Made by a program: the position numbers and the translations under genes. 64,000 bases of DNA, from NCBI GenBank assembly GCA_949128115.1, contig OX421968.1, forward strand, positions 27,264,377 through 27,328,376. Direction: 5' to 3'. Under the pieces are notes generated by a model that worked only from the letters and a program-made list of their open reading frames with translations, made no database searches and had not been told where the DNA came from. Origin of the DNA: Anaspis maculata (lineage: Eukaryota > Arthropoda > Insecta > Coleoptera > Scraptiidae). Each line of letters begins with the position of its first letter. Within the stretch, counting starts at the first letter, position 1. This document shows, in pieces, positions 1 to 10,984 of this stretch.

Positions 1-1
1 T

Positions 2-1196
2 CACATTACCTCATCAATTCTAAATGTGACCGCCAAACCTCTAGAAGACGAGTCTATTGTTAATCTGGAATACCACTCATATAACCCATTTACCAACAAT
101 TTTGAGCAAAATCAAGAAATTCGCATTCAGCAAAATCAACAAGACATTTTCACATTGATATCGGAAAGTTTTTTATGCATCGAAGGCACATTCTTGCGCG
201 GAGATGGAACGGCATCTAAAACTGCAAACTTGACAAATAATTCGGTGTTATATTTATTTGAAGAAATTCGTCTTTTGATGAATTCAATTCAAATTGGCCA
301 AAGCAGAAATCCGGGTCTCACTTCTACGCTAAAGGGTTATGCATCCTATAGTCCTGAAAAGTCAACTAGATTATCCAACGCTGGTTGGTGTCCACAAGCC
401 GGTCAACAAGTAAACTCAAAAGAAAAATTCAATTTTTGTGTGCCGCTGGAAACAATTTTTGGCTTTGCTGAAGATGTAAAAACCATACTTTTGAATTGCA
501 AAATGGAACTTGTACTAATCAGAAGTAATCATGATGAGAATTCTTATGTGACCAGATAAAGATGAAGTAATGAATATCACACTTGAAAAGATTAGTTGGA
601 AAATTCCGCATGTGACTCCTTCTGACAGAGAGAAACTAAAATTGAATACTATAATCCGTAAAGATGCATCACTCCCGCTTTGTTATCGGAGCTGGGATCT
701 GTTCCTGTTTCCGGAGCTCCCCGGCAGTAGCCATACAATATGGAGCGTCTGCACGACTTCTATAGTTGAAAAACCGCGATATGTTCTTTTTGCGTTACAA
801 ACAAACAAAACCAACGTGAAAACTGCAAACAATTCCTTGTTTGATCACTGTAATGTTACCGACGTAAAACTCTATCTCAATTCTGTTGTTTACCCATATG
901 AAAATCTCAATTTAAACATATCAGACGATGTTTTTGCATTGCTATATCACAATTATGCAGACTTTCAAAAAAGCTTTTACAATGATGAAGCCAAATCATT
1001 ATTTGACAAGGATCTTTTCAAGAGTCACATGATCCATGTCTTTGACACTTCGCGGCAGAATGATAGCATTAAACAAGGTGCAGTTGATATTAAACTAGAG
1101 ATAAGGACATCAGCAAGTATTCCAGCCAACACGTCAGCATTTTGTCTGTTGATTCATGACAGAAAAATTGAATACAAAACCGTTATACGTACTTGA
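2..1196 (+). pseudogene. Frameshifted capsid-like/mobile-element protein gene, 5' end outside the window
   Basis: An open frame enters from the left edge with no ATG and ends at a TAA at 557-559. Eleven bases on, a second frame (first ATG 570) runs to a TGA at 1194-1196. The two frames differ by one step and both look like well-kept protein, so I read them as one gene broken by a single-base indel near 540-570, about 390 codons in the window. I see no signal peptide or membrane segment. It resembles a family dispersed in multiple copies through arthropod genomes and linked to virus-like integrated DNA elements. A double jelly-roll capsid of adintovirus/Polinton-like type is my guess, not shown by any motif. 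No polymerase, integrase or ATPase partner lies nearby, so it is a fragment. A minus-strand retrotransposon remnant abuts its 3' end. The frame is still mostly open, which suggests a fairly young copy or a recent break. Confidence 0.5.
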
Positions 1197-1204
1197 TTTA
1201 TGCA

Positions 1205-1363
1205 TTCCTCCAAACTATAGAAGGCTTTTTCCAATAAATAATCTCTTATTAGATTCCTAAACTGAACAGAACCGAGCTCCCTCACGGAGGCAGGCAAGCA
1301 GTTAAAAAGAGACGGACCATAAAAAGTTGCGCCATCCCTTGTTCTCTTGAGTCGGTGGAAACT
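1205..1363 (-). pseudogene. C-terminal remnant of a non-LTR retrotransposon ORF2
   Basis: Read on the minus strand, about 50 codons give a peptide with the pattern TRDGATFYGPSLFNCLP followed by a basic/aromatic tail (RDYLLEKAFYSLEE). This is typical of the extreme C terminus of Jockey/CR1-like ORF2 proteins, downstream of the reverse transcriptase. Nothing of the RT proper is present. The fragment sits between the capsid-like gene and a GAAGTCC minisatellite, which is read in the same open frame but is not part of the protein family. Confidence 0.55.
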
Positions 1364-1372
1364 CACCCTGAT

Positions 1373-1462
1373 ACGGGGGAAGTCTGAGGAAGTCCGGGGA
1401 AGTCCAGGGGAAGTCCGGGGAAGTCCGAGGAAGTCCGGGGGAAATCCGAGGAAGTCTGATGT
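1373..1462. repeat. 10-11-bp minisatellite, unit GGAAGTCCGG-like
   Basis: About eight imperfect head-to-tail copies of a 10-11-bp unit (GGAAGTCCGG, GGAAGTCCGA, GGAAGTCTGA). A shorter array of the same unit occurs at 8104-8145, again beginning GGGGAAGTCTGAGG, so the repeat is dispersed and probably part of a mobile unit. Confidence 0.8.
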
Positions 1463-2290
1463 CAATAACCATGTTAAGGCATGCGCACAGCGCCAGCGGC
1501 TTGAATCAATCAGCTGTTTTCGCAAATAACCAACTATAGCTTATCGCGTAGCTAGGTATCCCGGCGGAGCGTACCTACAGTGTTAGGTATCCTACCTACA
1601 GCTGTCAAGGTTATATTAATGTTCGTTAAAACCTATCCGTAATACTTTATTGAACTGATTCATACACGCCTATGTCTCGCTTCGTGGATTTAGAAACAGT
1701 TACTATTCTCTAAAAAACTGAGATTCATTACTAACCTTACTTTTCTTTTCTGTCTGTAAATCAGTCTGTACTAAGCAATGCTGTGATTGTTAAATGTAGA
1801 AAATGTTACTGAAATAAATATCTCTATATTTGTATTGTATTGAACCGAGTATTGAACTGATATTGAGAATATGTATGATCTTATCTGGATAATACTAGGT
1901 ACACCTCGTCTCAGAGTGAACCTGGCGAAAAATCGTGTACGTCGAGGTGCACGTTATTATAAATAGAACCAAGACCGTAGTAGCCTGATGATAAGGAACA
2001 ATAATCAAGCAATTGCTTATTCCAACTTTTGCGAGGAGTTGTTAAGGAAAATTTGCTTAGCAACTCCTAGTAAGACAAGTACTTAGTAAAAGATACCTAC
2101 AGTAGGTAAGCAATTGCTTGATTTTTATCCATAAGGCTCAATGATAGAACCGAGCATAGGTACTTAAATCCTTGGTTTCAATGGAACCTAGAATATGTAT
2201 GGAATCATAAGCAATAAGCTCGGAAATAAGAGGTTGGTCTCGAGGAAGTATTGTCAGTGTTGCTCGTAGTGTCCACTTATTGCTCTTATT
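1463..2290. other. Non-coding, A+T-rich; one short inverted-repeat element
   Basis: I see no coding sequence. The stretch contains the inverted repeat at 2001-2127 and a short hairpin within it (GGAGTTGTTAAG...TTAGCAACTCC). A related hairpin recurs near 5519-5554. Confidence 0.5.
2001..2127. mobile_element. Short inverted-repeat element (MITE-like)
   Basis: Both ends carry ATCAAGCAATTGCTTA in opposite orientation (about 2003-2019 and 2107-2122), about 90 bp apart. The terminal word is itself palindromic (CAAGCAATTGCTTG). I cannot fix a target-site duplication. Confidence 0.45.
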
Positions 2291-4770
2291 AGCGCACTTT
2301 CCCAAAAAATGGGAAAAAGGCGCTTTTAGCTTCACTTTGTCCGTCCGTCCGTCCGTCCGTCCGTCCGTCCGTACCCGGGATAACTCCTCAGGGAAGGAAA
2401 ATATTGATGTGATGTAAACGCTGATCAATAGTTCATATGTCCAGGATGTCAAGTTGAGTTTTGGTTTTTTGTTATTCTGCCGCCATCTTTGATCCGCCAT
2501 TTTGAATTTCTCTAAAAGTGATCCGATTGAAATGAAATTTGCAGGCAATGTGAACCACATCAAGATCTATCCAATTTTCGACAATTGATGCCCCGCCGCC
2601 ATGTTGTATTCTCACTATTGAACATGTTTCGAAGTGATAGAACTAGGAGAATTATGCCTCAACAAAAAAAGATATCGATGTGTTGCAAACGCCAATCGAA
2701 TGCGTACGTGACCACCATATAAAGTTGATCAATAATTTTTGTCACTTGGTCACCATCTTAGATCCGCCATTTTGAATTTCTCTGAAAGTGGTCCGATATG
2801 AGTGAAATTTACAGACGATGTGAACTTCATCAGGATACATCCAATTTTTGACAATTGATGCCCCGCCGCCATCTTGTACTTTCCATATTGAACATGTTTC
2901 AAAATGATAGAACCAAGAGAATTATGCCTCAACGAAAAGAGATATCGATGTGGTGTAAATGCCAGCCAAATGCGTACGTGTTCACCATATACATTTGACC
3001 AATGATTTTTGTCACTTGGTCGCCATCTTTGGTCCGCCATTTTGAATTTCTCTTCAGGTGGTCCGATTTGAGTGAAATTCACAGGCGATGTGAACTTCAT
3101 CAAAATACATCCGATTTTGGACAAATGATGCTCTGCCGCCATCTTGGCCGCCATATTGAAATTTCTTATCACTCAACGATTTTCATGGAGCTTGGAGCTT
3201 GGGACTTACCCTTGTTTCGTATGATCATTCTTATTCTCCAGCCATATTCCAACATTCCGCCGCCATCTTGGCCGCCATATTGAAATCTCTTATTAGTGGA
3301 ACGATTTTCATGGAACTTGGAACTTACCCTTGTCTACAGGGTGGTCCAGGTTTCAGTCGACAAACTTTGAAGGCTGATAGAGAATATAAAAAGAAGTCGA
3401 CCCACTCCAAAAAGTACATATCTAAAATGTACATTGAAAAAGTTATGGGCCTTCAAAGTTGCAGAAAAAAAAAGTTTTTTTCTTGATAACTTTTGAACAG
3501 CTTGAGCGATATCGCTCAAATTTTGCACATATGGTTAACAAACACGTCCGCAGTGATTTCTTGAAAAAAATTCTGTCAGAATAACGCAGTGCCGTAGATA
3601 TGGTGGGTACTAACCCTCTAACCCCCCTACTTTCTACGCCACTGGATATTTTGGAAAACCGTTAAAAGTACTGAGTTCGGCGTTCAATTATGAAGAGACA
3701 ATTGGCGTGCCATTGCTACATTTGGAGCAGCGGTTTCGGAGATATTTCTATTTAAAGGTTCAAAAACACCAAATTATGCAAATGTTTCAAAATTCGAGGA
3801 AGCTTCGATCCATTCACTTTCAACTTTTTTATTCAATTTAAAGCTTATTGATCCATAATTTAGCTGATGAGAAATTGAAAATTGGTTGTGGAAGCCATAA
3901 TTTCAGTAACAAATAAATATTCAATAGGTACCTATTCACCTACTGTTACTGATAGTTGGGGAGTTTAGTAAAAACAAGAAGTTCAAGAACCAGGTGCCCT
4001 TTTTTCTTATTGATCATGTTACTGAAATTATGAATTTTCACAATCAATTTTCTATTTCTTATGAGCTAAATGATGGATCTATGAACTTTAAATTGAAAAA
4101 AAGTTGAAAGTGAATGGATCAAAGCCTGCTCGAATTTTTAAACATTTGCGTATTCGGTGTTTTTGAACCTTCAAACACAAATATCTCAGAAACCGCTGCT
4201 CCAAATGTAGCAATGACACACCAATTTTCTTATCAGAATTGAACGCGGAATTCAATACTTTTAGCGGTTTTCCAAAATATCCAGTGGCGTAGAAAGGAGG
4301 GGGGTAAGAGAGTTAGTACCCCCCATAGCTACGGCACTGCGTCATTTTGACAGAATTTTTTCCAAGAAATCACTGAGGACATGTTTTTTAACCATATGTG
4401 CAGAATTTGAGCTAGATCGGTCAAACTGTTCAAAAGTTATCAAGTCACAATTTTTTTTGCAACTTTGAAGGCCTGTAACTTTTTTAATATGAATTTTAGA
4501 TATGTACTTTTAAGGGTGAGCCGACTTCTTCTTCAATCCTCTATCAGCCTGCAAAGTTTGTCGACTAAAACCTGGACCACCCTGTATAGTAGGTACGATC
4601 ATTTTGATTTTTAAGCCAAATTTCATGATTTTGACGCTATTTTGGCCGCCATATTGAAATTTCTGCTCAAATAACGGGTGAACCCTAATCAACATCTTGC
4701 GTTCACTAATCCTTCAAAAAGGAAGTGCGCTACTGATCAGCCTCATGCCCATGAGGCATATTCGCTTGTT
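2291..4770 (+). mobile_element. Helentron-like non-autonomous element (HINE), copy 1
   Basis: It starts with a 5' hairpin (2291-2324: AGCGC, then CTTTCCC paired with TGGGAAAAAG, closing GCGCT). A GTCC microsatellite (2339-2372) follows, then degenerate 118-124-bp tandem units containing CGCCATCTTGGCCGCCATA. The 3' end has GGAAGTGCGCTA (4721-4732), an inverted partner of the 5' TAGCGCACTT, and the hairpin GCCTCATGCCCATGAGGC (4740-4757), ending TTCGCTTG. Subterminal inverted repeats, GTCY microsatellite, tandem repeats and a 3' hairpin are the described architecture of HINEs and DINE-1 (non-autonomous Helentrons). No Rep/helicase is encoded. A fold-back element is inserted at 3335-4586. Confidence 0.7.
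3335..4586. mobile_element. Fold-back element with arms of about 575 bp
   Basis: The termini are TACAGGGTGGTCCAGG and its reverse complement, with TA at both ends, as in TA-targeting elements. The arms (3335 to about 3910 and about 4017 to 4586) are near-complete inverted copies around a loop of about 105 bp. It lies in the tandem-repeat part of HINE copy 1. The repeat reads CCTTGTCTA before it and TAGTAGGTACGATCAT after it, which supports insertion at a TA. It has no coding capacity. Confidence 0.75.
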
Positions 4771-5022
4771 TTATATATCTGTCAACTGGTTACTTGATCA
4801 ATGGAGTTGTTACTGAAAGGAGCGAGCGAGGGTAGTTTTTGGCCCGTTTCTCACAAAGCAAAATTTGCTGAGAATTAGGGGAATTGCGCCCAAAATGGCG
4901 TACTTTTTGTTTGAACGCATGGTAAGGCAAAGCCAACAATAATTTATTAAGACCAAAAGCTGCAATAGACTCTATAAATATTTCCCTTACATGCGACAGA
5001 AATTTTTAATTATACAGGGTGT
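4771..5022. other. Short non-coding spacer
   Basis: Sequence between the HINE 3' end and the next fold-back element. No gene or repeat is recognised. Confidence 0.4.
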
Positions 5023-6016
5023 CTTGAAAATATACCGACAATGCTCTAGGGCAGCTTTCTCTCATCAAAACAAGAAAAAAGTTGTTATAAACATGGGTCC
5101 GGAAACACTTCCCGAAGAAGCTATACAGGCCCCTAAAAGTAGGACCCTAGAGATGATTTTTATTCAATATCTCCGGAACCGTTCAAAGGAAATCGATCAA
5201 ACTTGACAATCATATCCACTAGCCTTCTTTTGCGTAACAAAATAGGGCTAGATTAATTTAAAAATAATATACCAGGGGTGAGCCAGGCTGAGATGTGGGG
5301 GTGAAAATAACCCTAACTGTTTCGAATGTGAATTTTTTTCAAATTTAACAGAAAATTATGAAATGTTGTAGTTTTCTACAAAAAAATGTACTCCTGTTTA
5401 ACCTCGATAGACGCACCGTTTACAAGAAATTTGAGTTTGAATGTATAAAAATGTGGCCAGAAATGCTGATAATGGAAACTTTTTTGTAACTTTTCAATTG
5501 CATTTTGGCAAAATTCATAGGAGTTGCTGAGAAAATACTGCCCAGCAACTCCTTAAGTTTTTGAGAAGTTCAAAGTTCAAAGCGAAGTCAAAGGGACCAT
5601 CTTCAGGGTCCCACTTTCAGAGGCCAGGGCCGGCTTCACAGGTTTTGGCGTCCAAGGCGAAGTTCTGTAATGCGCCCTTTTATGAATGAAAAAAATAGCA
5701 TCTCAAGCGTTTTTTTTCTAAATGATAACAATAATGTTGATAATAATTAAAAATTGCACAAAATATGTGTAAGAAAGCGCCGCAGTCGATTTTTTTTCAA
5801 GATTATAAAGAAATGAAGGGCGCTCAGGCGCCCCCTCAAAGTTTGGCGCCCAAGGCGGTCGCCTCGCACGCCACACCCTAAAGCCGGCCCTGTCAGAGGC
5901 CGGTAATTCCCTTAGGAAGCGTCTCCAGACCTACGTTCATGAGAACTTTTTTTCTTGTTTTGATGAGATGAAGTTGCCCTGGAACGTTGTCGGTATATTT
6001 TCGGGACACCTGTGTA
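5023..6016. mobile_element. TIR/fold-back element TACAGGGTGTCTTG..., carrying a hAT insertion
   Basis: The left end is TACAGGGTGTCTTGAAAATA. The right end is the inverse (TATTTTCGGGACACCTGTGTA). The arms continue inward as diverged inverted repeats through GGACCCTAGAG and the shared TTCCC..AAGC segment. A 268-bp hAT element interrupts the right half at 5625-5892. It is non-coding. Confidence 0.65.
5625..5892. mobile_element. Non-autonomous hAT element (MITE) with 8-bp TSD
   Basis: The TIR is CAGGGCCGGCTT / AAGCCGGCCCTG. The 8-bp duplication TCAGAGGC flanks both sides (5617-5624 and 5893-5900). TIRs beginning CAGGG with 8-bp duplications are diagnostic of the hAT superfamily. It is 268 bp long with no ORF. 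Confidence 0.88.
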
Positions 6017-6124
6017 GAAATAGATTTGTGATTTGAACATTCGAAATATAATGTAAAAGTCCATTTTGCCTCATACCCTGGGTAAAATGGTATATACTGA
6101 CGTGCCATTTTGCCCAAGGAATGT

Positions 6125-7796
6125 CTTGAGTCCAGAACGACTTCAAGGACGACACTATTTTCAGAGTCAAAAAGTAGGCAGTACGATAGGTACACAAATA
6201 GAAAAATAAACTGCTCAACAATTGAAGTGGTCCACTCGAAAATTTTGCCCGATTTCAAATACAAATATCTTGGGAAAAAATCGATCAATTCTCAAAAGTG
6301 CAGTGTTTTTGGATAGCTTATTTTTTTCACTATAAGGTACCACAATAGACCAAACAATTGATAACATAATGCATGATATACAGGGCGACAACGAAAGAAG
6401 TTTCAAAATGTTTCATGTTTCATTTTAAAGCACGTCCCACTTTTGCAAAATAAATCGCCAAGTCTTTCTGATTACATTTTCATGAAGTGCACATCCATGG
6501 CTCGAAACTGTTTTTGAAATTTCCGCCTATCTTCTTTGGTTACAGGGTGATGTAAAAAAAAACAACTTTTTGTTTTTGTAGTGGTAACTTTTTTGTTTGT
6601 TAGCCGATTTTCACAATTTGGAGCTTATGTCGAAGCAAAGACCTCAGGTAAGAGGAATCGATTAACAGAATTGAATTAACGCATAATTTCAAAAAGGGGG
6701 GTTGCATCAAATGTGACCTGAGCTTGAAATAAGGCCGGAATCCGATTTGGGGGAATTTTTCAAGAAGAATCAACTTTTCGTTAAAGAAACCACTTATTAC
6801 GAACATTTTAAGATCAGTCTCGCTTATTTGGGGCAACAATTAACGACGGAAAACCCAAATTAGGACTGCATATTTCACCAGGAGAACCGATGCTCTTGCT
6901 TACATGAAAATACACGTAACCTATGTTACGAGAATCACTGATCGAGTTTCCTTCACGATTTCGACAGTCAACAAAGGGTCGACAGAAACAGTCAAAAGTA
7001 ACAATAAGTACGTATGTTTTCAGGTGAGCAAAGTCATCAGTTCTCCTGTGAAAACATACAGTCCTAATTTGGGTTTTCCGTCGTTAATTGTGGCCCAATA
7101 TAAGCGAGACTGATCTTGAAATATTCGCAATGAGTGGTTCCTTCAACGACAAGTTGATTCTTGTTAAAAAATTCCCCCAAATCGGATCTAGGCCTTATTT
7201 CATGCTTAAGTCACATTTGATGCAACCCCCCTTTTCAGAATTATGTGTTAATTCAATTCTGCTAATCGATTCCTTTTAACTGAGGTCTTCGCTTCAACAT
7301 AAGCTCCAAATTGTGAAAATCGGTTAACAAACAAAAAAGTTACCACTACAAAAACAAAAAGTTGTTTCAATTCACATCACCCTGTAACCAAAGAAGATAG
7401 GCGGGAATTTTGAAAACCGGTTTCGAGCCATGGATGTGCACTTCTCAAAAATGTAACAGAAAGACTCGGCGATTTTTTTGTCAAAACTGGAACGTGCTTT
7501 AAAATGAAACATTTCAACACTCTTTTCGTTGTCGCCCTGGTACATCATGCATTATGTATTCAACTGTTTGGTCCATTGTTGCACCTCATAGTGGAAAGAA
7601 TGAGCTATCCAAAAACACTACACTTGTTAGAATCGGTCAATTTTTTTCCGAGATATTCGTATTTGAAATCGGTAGAAATTTTCGAGTGGACCACTTCAAT
7701 TGTTGAGCAGTTTATTTTTCTATTTGTGTACCTATCGTACTGCCTACTTTTTGACTCTGAAAATAGTGTCGTACTTGAAGTCGTTCTGGACTCAAG
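6125..7796. mobile_element. Giant fold-back palindrome, arms about 760 bp
   Basis: The segments 6125-6887 and 7041-7796 are inverted copies around a loop of about 150 bp. The outermost bases are CTTGAGTCCAGAAC and its complement. A nested terminus of TACAGGGCGACAACGAA type lies at about 6379 and in inverse at about 7541, so the palindrome may be one element inside another. Both arms can be translated into similar hydrophobic peptides, but this simply follows from the duplication. Confidence 0.75.
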
Positions 7797-8195
7797 TAAA
7801 GTATATTGATTTACGAGTTAATTTATTTTTCGAATTGATGGAGTTATGGGTTCAAATAAAGTTCTGTCAGGGCAGTCTGGCAGGACTTTATCGGATTGGT
7901 ACGGTAGGTATTACATATTTTGGAATTTGAGATGATTGGATGCTCAATTGGATGATAAATAATGACGTCACGGCGTTTTTTCATTCACCGATGAGTGTCG
8001 AGATTTTCCAAATTGGCTTGATCTCGACTCCTAGCCTTTGCAAAGTACCTACCGAGTGAAACAATAAAAAGTAGTTGCATGAAATATTGCTCTAAGGATA
8101 AAAGGGGAAGTCTGAGGAAGTCCGAGGAAGTCCGGGGAAATCTTTACGAGGGGGGAGTCTGGTGTACAAAATTTGACCAGCGGTTTGCCCCTCGG
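7797..8195. other. Non-coding region with a short GAAGTCC minisatellite
   Basis: No gene is seen. Positions 8104-8145 carry about four units of the same 10-bp GGAAGTCCGG repeat as at 1373-1462. The region ends at the (AAT)n tail of the following minus-strand retrotransposon. Confidence 0.5.
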
Positions 8196-8684
8196 TTATA
8201 ATAATTATAATAATAATAATAATAATAATAATTTATTTCGATGAAGAATTATGAAATACATCGTCAATGAAATTTATAATAGGCACTACTTAAGTACTCC
8301 GGGTGGGTGTATATATTTCAAAAGAACAATAAAACAGTCGTACAATAATATAACCAAAAAACAAAGCTTATTCGGTAAAAGGCAGGTGGTTTGCCAGGAC
8401 ATCACAGATTTATGTTGTATCTTAACTCATACATCGAAAACAGTTAAGCCCTTCTTAAAGTTCCGTATGAACTTTGTGTGAAGGTGCTCATTGTGAGTTA
8501 GTGAAGTTACAAAAAGACAAAACAATTAAAAATATGTTTCCCATTAAAATCACTGAGATGAACATATATAAAAACAACCAGTGCACACTGCCACTGCACA
8601 TTGCCACTGCACATGCCATAACGTCAATCTCACAGAAACAGCAGAGGGCGAGCCAAGCCAAACGGGATCCCGACACATGACGAC

Positions 8685-9814
8685 CTAGTATAGGTCACCA
8701 GTTGCCAAGATCCAGTCCTTTAAGACGCTTCGCCTCTGCTTCGAGTCTTTCATCACCTTTATTGCGCTCGGCACTTTGTTGTACAATCTTGGAGCTAGAT
8801 ACTTGAAATAATTTTGACCAATTGTCTTCTGCGCTCTTGGGACAGTAATCTCATCCTTACTTCTCAGATTGTGGCCGTATGCTTTTACAGAATTGCTTAC
8901 TGCTTACTGCTTACTGCTTTTACTTTGCTTTGTTTGATACAGGATCAGTCTCTCAGCATAAATTTGCTTAATCTTATATATGTTGTGTCCTTTGAACAGT
9001 ATCTCACTACTGAAATATAGGTTCTTGTGGAACATGATTTTTATTATTCTCTTGTGAGTTTGGTGGAGCTGGCGCAGATGTGTTTGGTTTATTCCACCCC
9101 ACACCAAAACTCCATACCTTAAAATGGACTCGATAAGGGCGTCGTACAACATTAAAAGAGTTTTGGTATCTGTAACTTCTCGAAGTTGTTTGAAAGCGAA
9201 CAGCATGCCACGAATCCTCTTGTTGGTATTTTGGGCATGGATCTTCCATGTCAGATGGCTGTCCAGAGTAACACCCAAATACTTCATCGAAGTTACGCCC
9301 TCTATTGCGATGTCTGTGTCCTGTATTGCTATCTCGCGGAACGTAGGTAAGCCATTAGCGTAGGAGCAGAAAGGTAAGTATTTCGTCTTAATTTTGTTCA
9401 TTGTAAGTAAGTTGTAGTCGAACCAATCTTTCATTTGTTTCAGGGCTTGGCTGGCCTTCAATCTAACCTCATCCCAGGAATCTCCAGTGAAGAGAACCGC
9501 CGTGTCGTCCCCATAGGAGGTGATCTCACCATCTATCTTTTGGAGGAGAAGGTCATTAATGTAAATCTTAAATAAATCTGGAGCAAGGATTGTCCCCTGC
9601 GGTAATCCGATTTCGATATTCTTCTCTTCGCCTATTGAGCTGCCTATTCTTACACATTGCCTTCTACCACTCAGAAAGCTTTCAATTAAGTCATGAACAG
9701 GTCCCCGGAAACCCAGGTTCCACAATTTTTTCATCATCTTTCTGTGATCAATCGTGTCAAAGGCCTTTGTAAGATCTATAAACACACAAATAGTAGGTTT
9801 TCTGTTATCAATTG
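8685..9814 (-). pseudogene. Reverse transcriptase domain and C terminus of ORF2
   Basis: The minus-strand reading starts in the RT palm (FIDLTKAFDTIDH), passes LPQGTILAPDLF and the catalytic box YGDD (usually F/YADD), and reaches the thumb region (KYLGVTLDSHLTW). Near 8892-8925 a run of about four GCTTACT-like repeats shifts the frame. The C terminus resumes in another frame and ends at a TAG at 8685-8687, with the typical closing pattern FKYLAPRLYNKVP and RSVLKDWILATGD. The 5' side is cut by the element at 9815-10375, beyond which the same protein continues. The G in YGDD is unusual for this group. Confidence 0.8.
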
Positions 9815-10375
9815 ACCATATTATTTATTCAGAGCGCAGTCGCAGATCGGGGAGAGAGACAACCACACGTGCTGGGTTGAAACTCCCATAAGAATATGCA
9901 TGTTGAATGACTTTGTAAAATGATCAATTCAAGGTGCAAATTGACAATTTCAACGAATGTATAACATAGCAAGTGTGTAAAAAGAAACACCTGATCTACT
10001 TTTCACCATAATGAAATGGAAAATCTTGCTGTGAAGTTTATGCGAAGCAATTTAGAATGGGGTTTTTGAATCCAAAACAATTTCAAATTACCCGCCATAT
10101 TTTATTGCACAACTTCCGCTAACGAGAATTTTGACAGCGCTTGAAAGCGAACCGAGCGTCAGCCGTCACGTAATAGTATGGATAAAAATGTTAAAACGTC
10201 CCAAGAATCAAGAAAACACCTTGAAATCGTAAATTCTGACAGCGACAGCAAAGTTCCGTTTTCTATGCATGCTGTGGCGCGCGAGATCTTCTACTGCAGT
10301 GCGCATGGTCACAGGCACATACCTAACTTACAAATGACTAGTGGAAGGGGAAAGTGAGAATAATTAATATGGTCT
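9815..10375. mobile_element. 561-bp TIR element inserted in the RT reading frame
   Basis: The ends are ACCATATTATTTATTC and, inverted, AGACCATATTAATTATTC. The word ATTG flanks both sides (9811-9814 and 10376-10379) and may be a 4-bp target duplication. The RT peptide is interrupted after ...GGIYEAI and resumes with DNRKPTICVFIDLTKAFD on the other side, which is the normal spacing for this family. No ORF is recognised inside. Confidence 0.65.
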
Positions 10376-10708
10376 ATTGCCTCGTATATCCCACCAACCA
10401 CGCGGACTAGAGCATCCTCACTAGACAGACCCGAACGAAAACCAAATTGTTTGTCCGATATAATGCTATTTTTATTTAGAAAGCTAGTTATTCTTACTTT
10501 TAATGATCTTTCGAATATCTTTGAGATCAGGGATGTCAAGGAGATAGGGCGATAATTTTCGGATTCAGTTGCGCTACCACCTTTGTGGATAGGTATGATT
10601 ACTGCTATCTTGAAAATCGAAGGACATATTCCGGTATCGAATATTGCGTTAATTAGATGGGTCACTGCAGGCACAATGATATCTGGACATGCTTGATGAT
10701 GTATTTTT
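10376..10708 (-). pseudogene. N-terminal part of the ORF2 reverse transcriptase
   Basis: The minus-strand peptide contains HHQACPDIIVPAVTHLIN, the motif IPIHKGGS, ENYRPISLTSLISKIFE and KQFGFRSGLSSEDAL, which are RT motifs 0 to 2a in order. It is cut on the N-terminal side by the 5' end of a HINE (10709) and on the C-terminal side by the 561-bp TIR element. About 20 residues expected before HHQAC are absent on both sides of the HINE, which suggests a small deletion on insertion or earlier decay. Confidence 0.8.
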
Positions 10709-10984
10709 AGCGCATTTTCCATCTCGATGAAAATCGCTATTGCAACCGCTTTGTCCGTCCGTCCGTCCGTCCGTCCGTCCGTCCGTCCGTCCGTCCGTCC
10801 GTCCGTCCGTCCGTCCGTCCGTCCGTCCGTCCGTCCGTCCGTCCGTCCGTCCGTCCGTCCGTTCCTTGAACTCCTCCCAAACTAGACGACCTAGCTTCCT
10901 AATTTTTTCACTGTTACATAGCTGCCACTCCCAAAGGAGGGCTAGGCTATATTGGATGTCCATATTGCGCCGCCAACATAGAGA

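Noticed and set aside
5893..7809. Similar hydrophobic peptides encoded by both arms of the palindrome
   Set aside because: The similarity exists because the DNA arms are inverted copies. No start context or family supports a protein.
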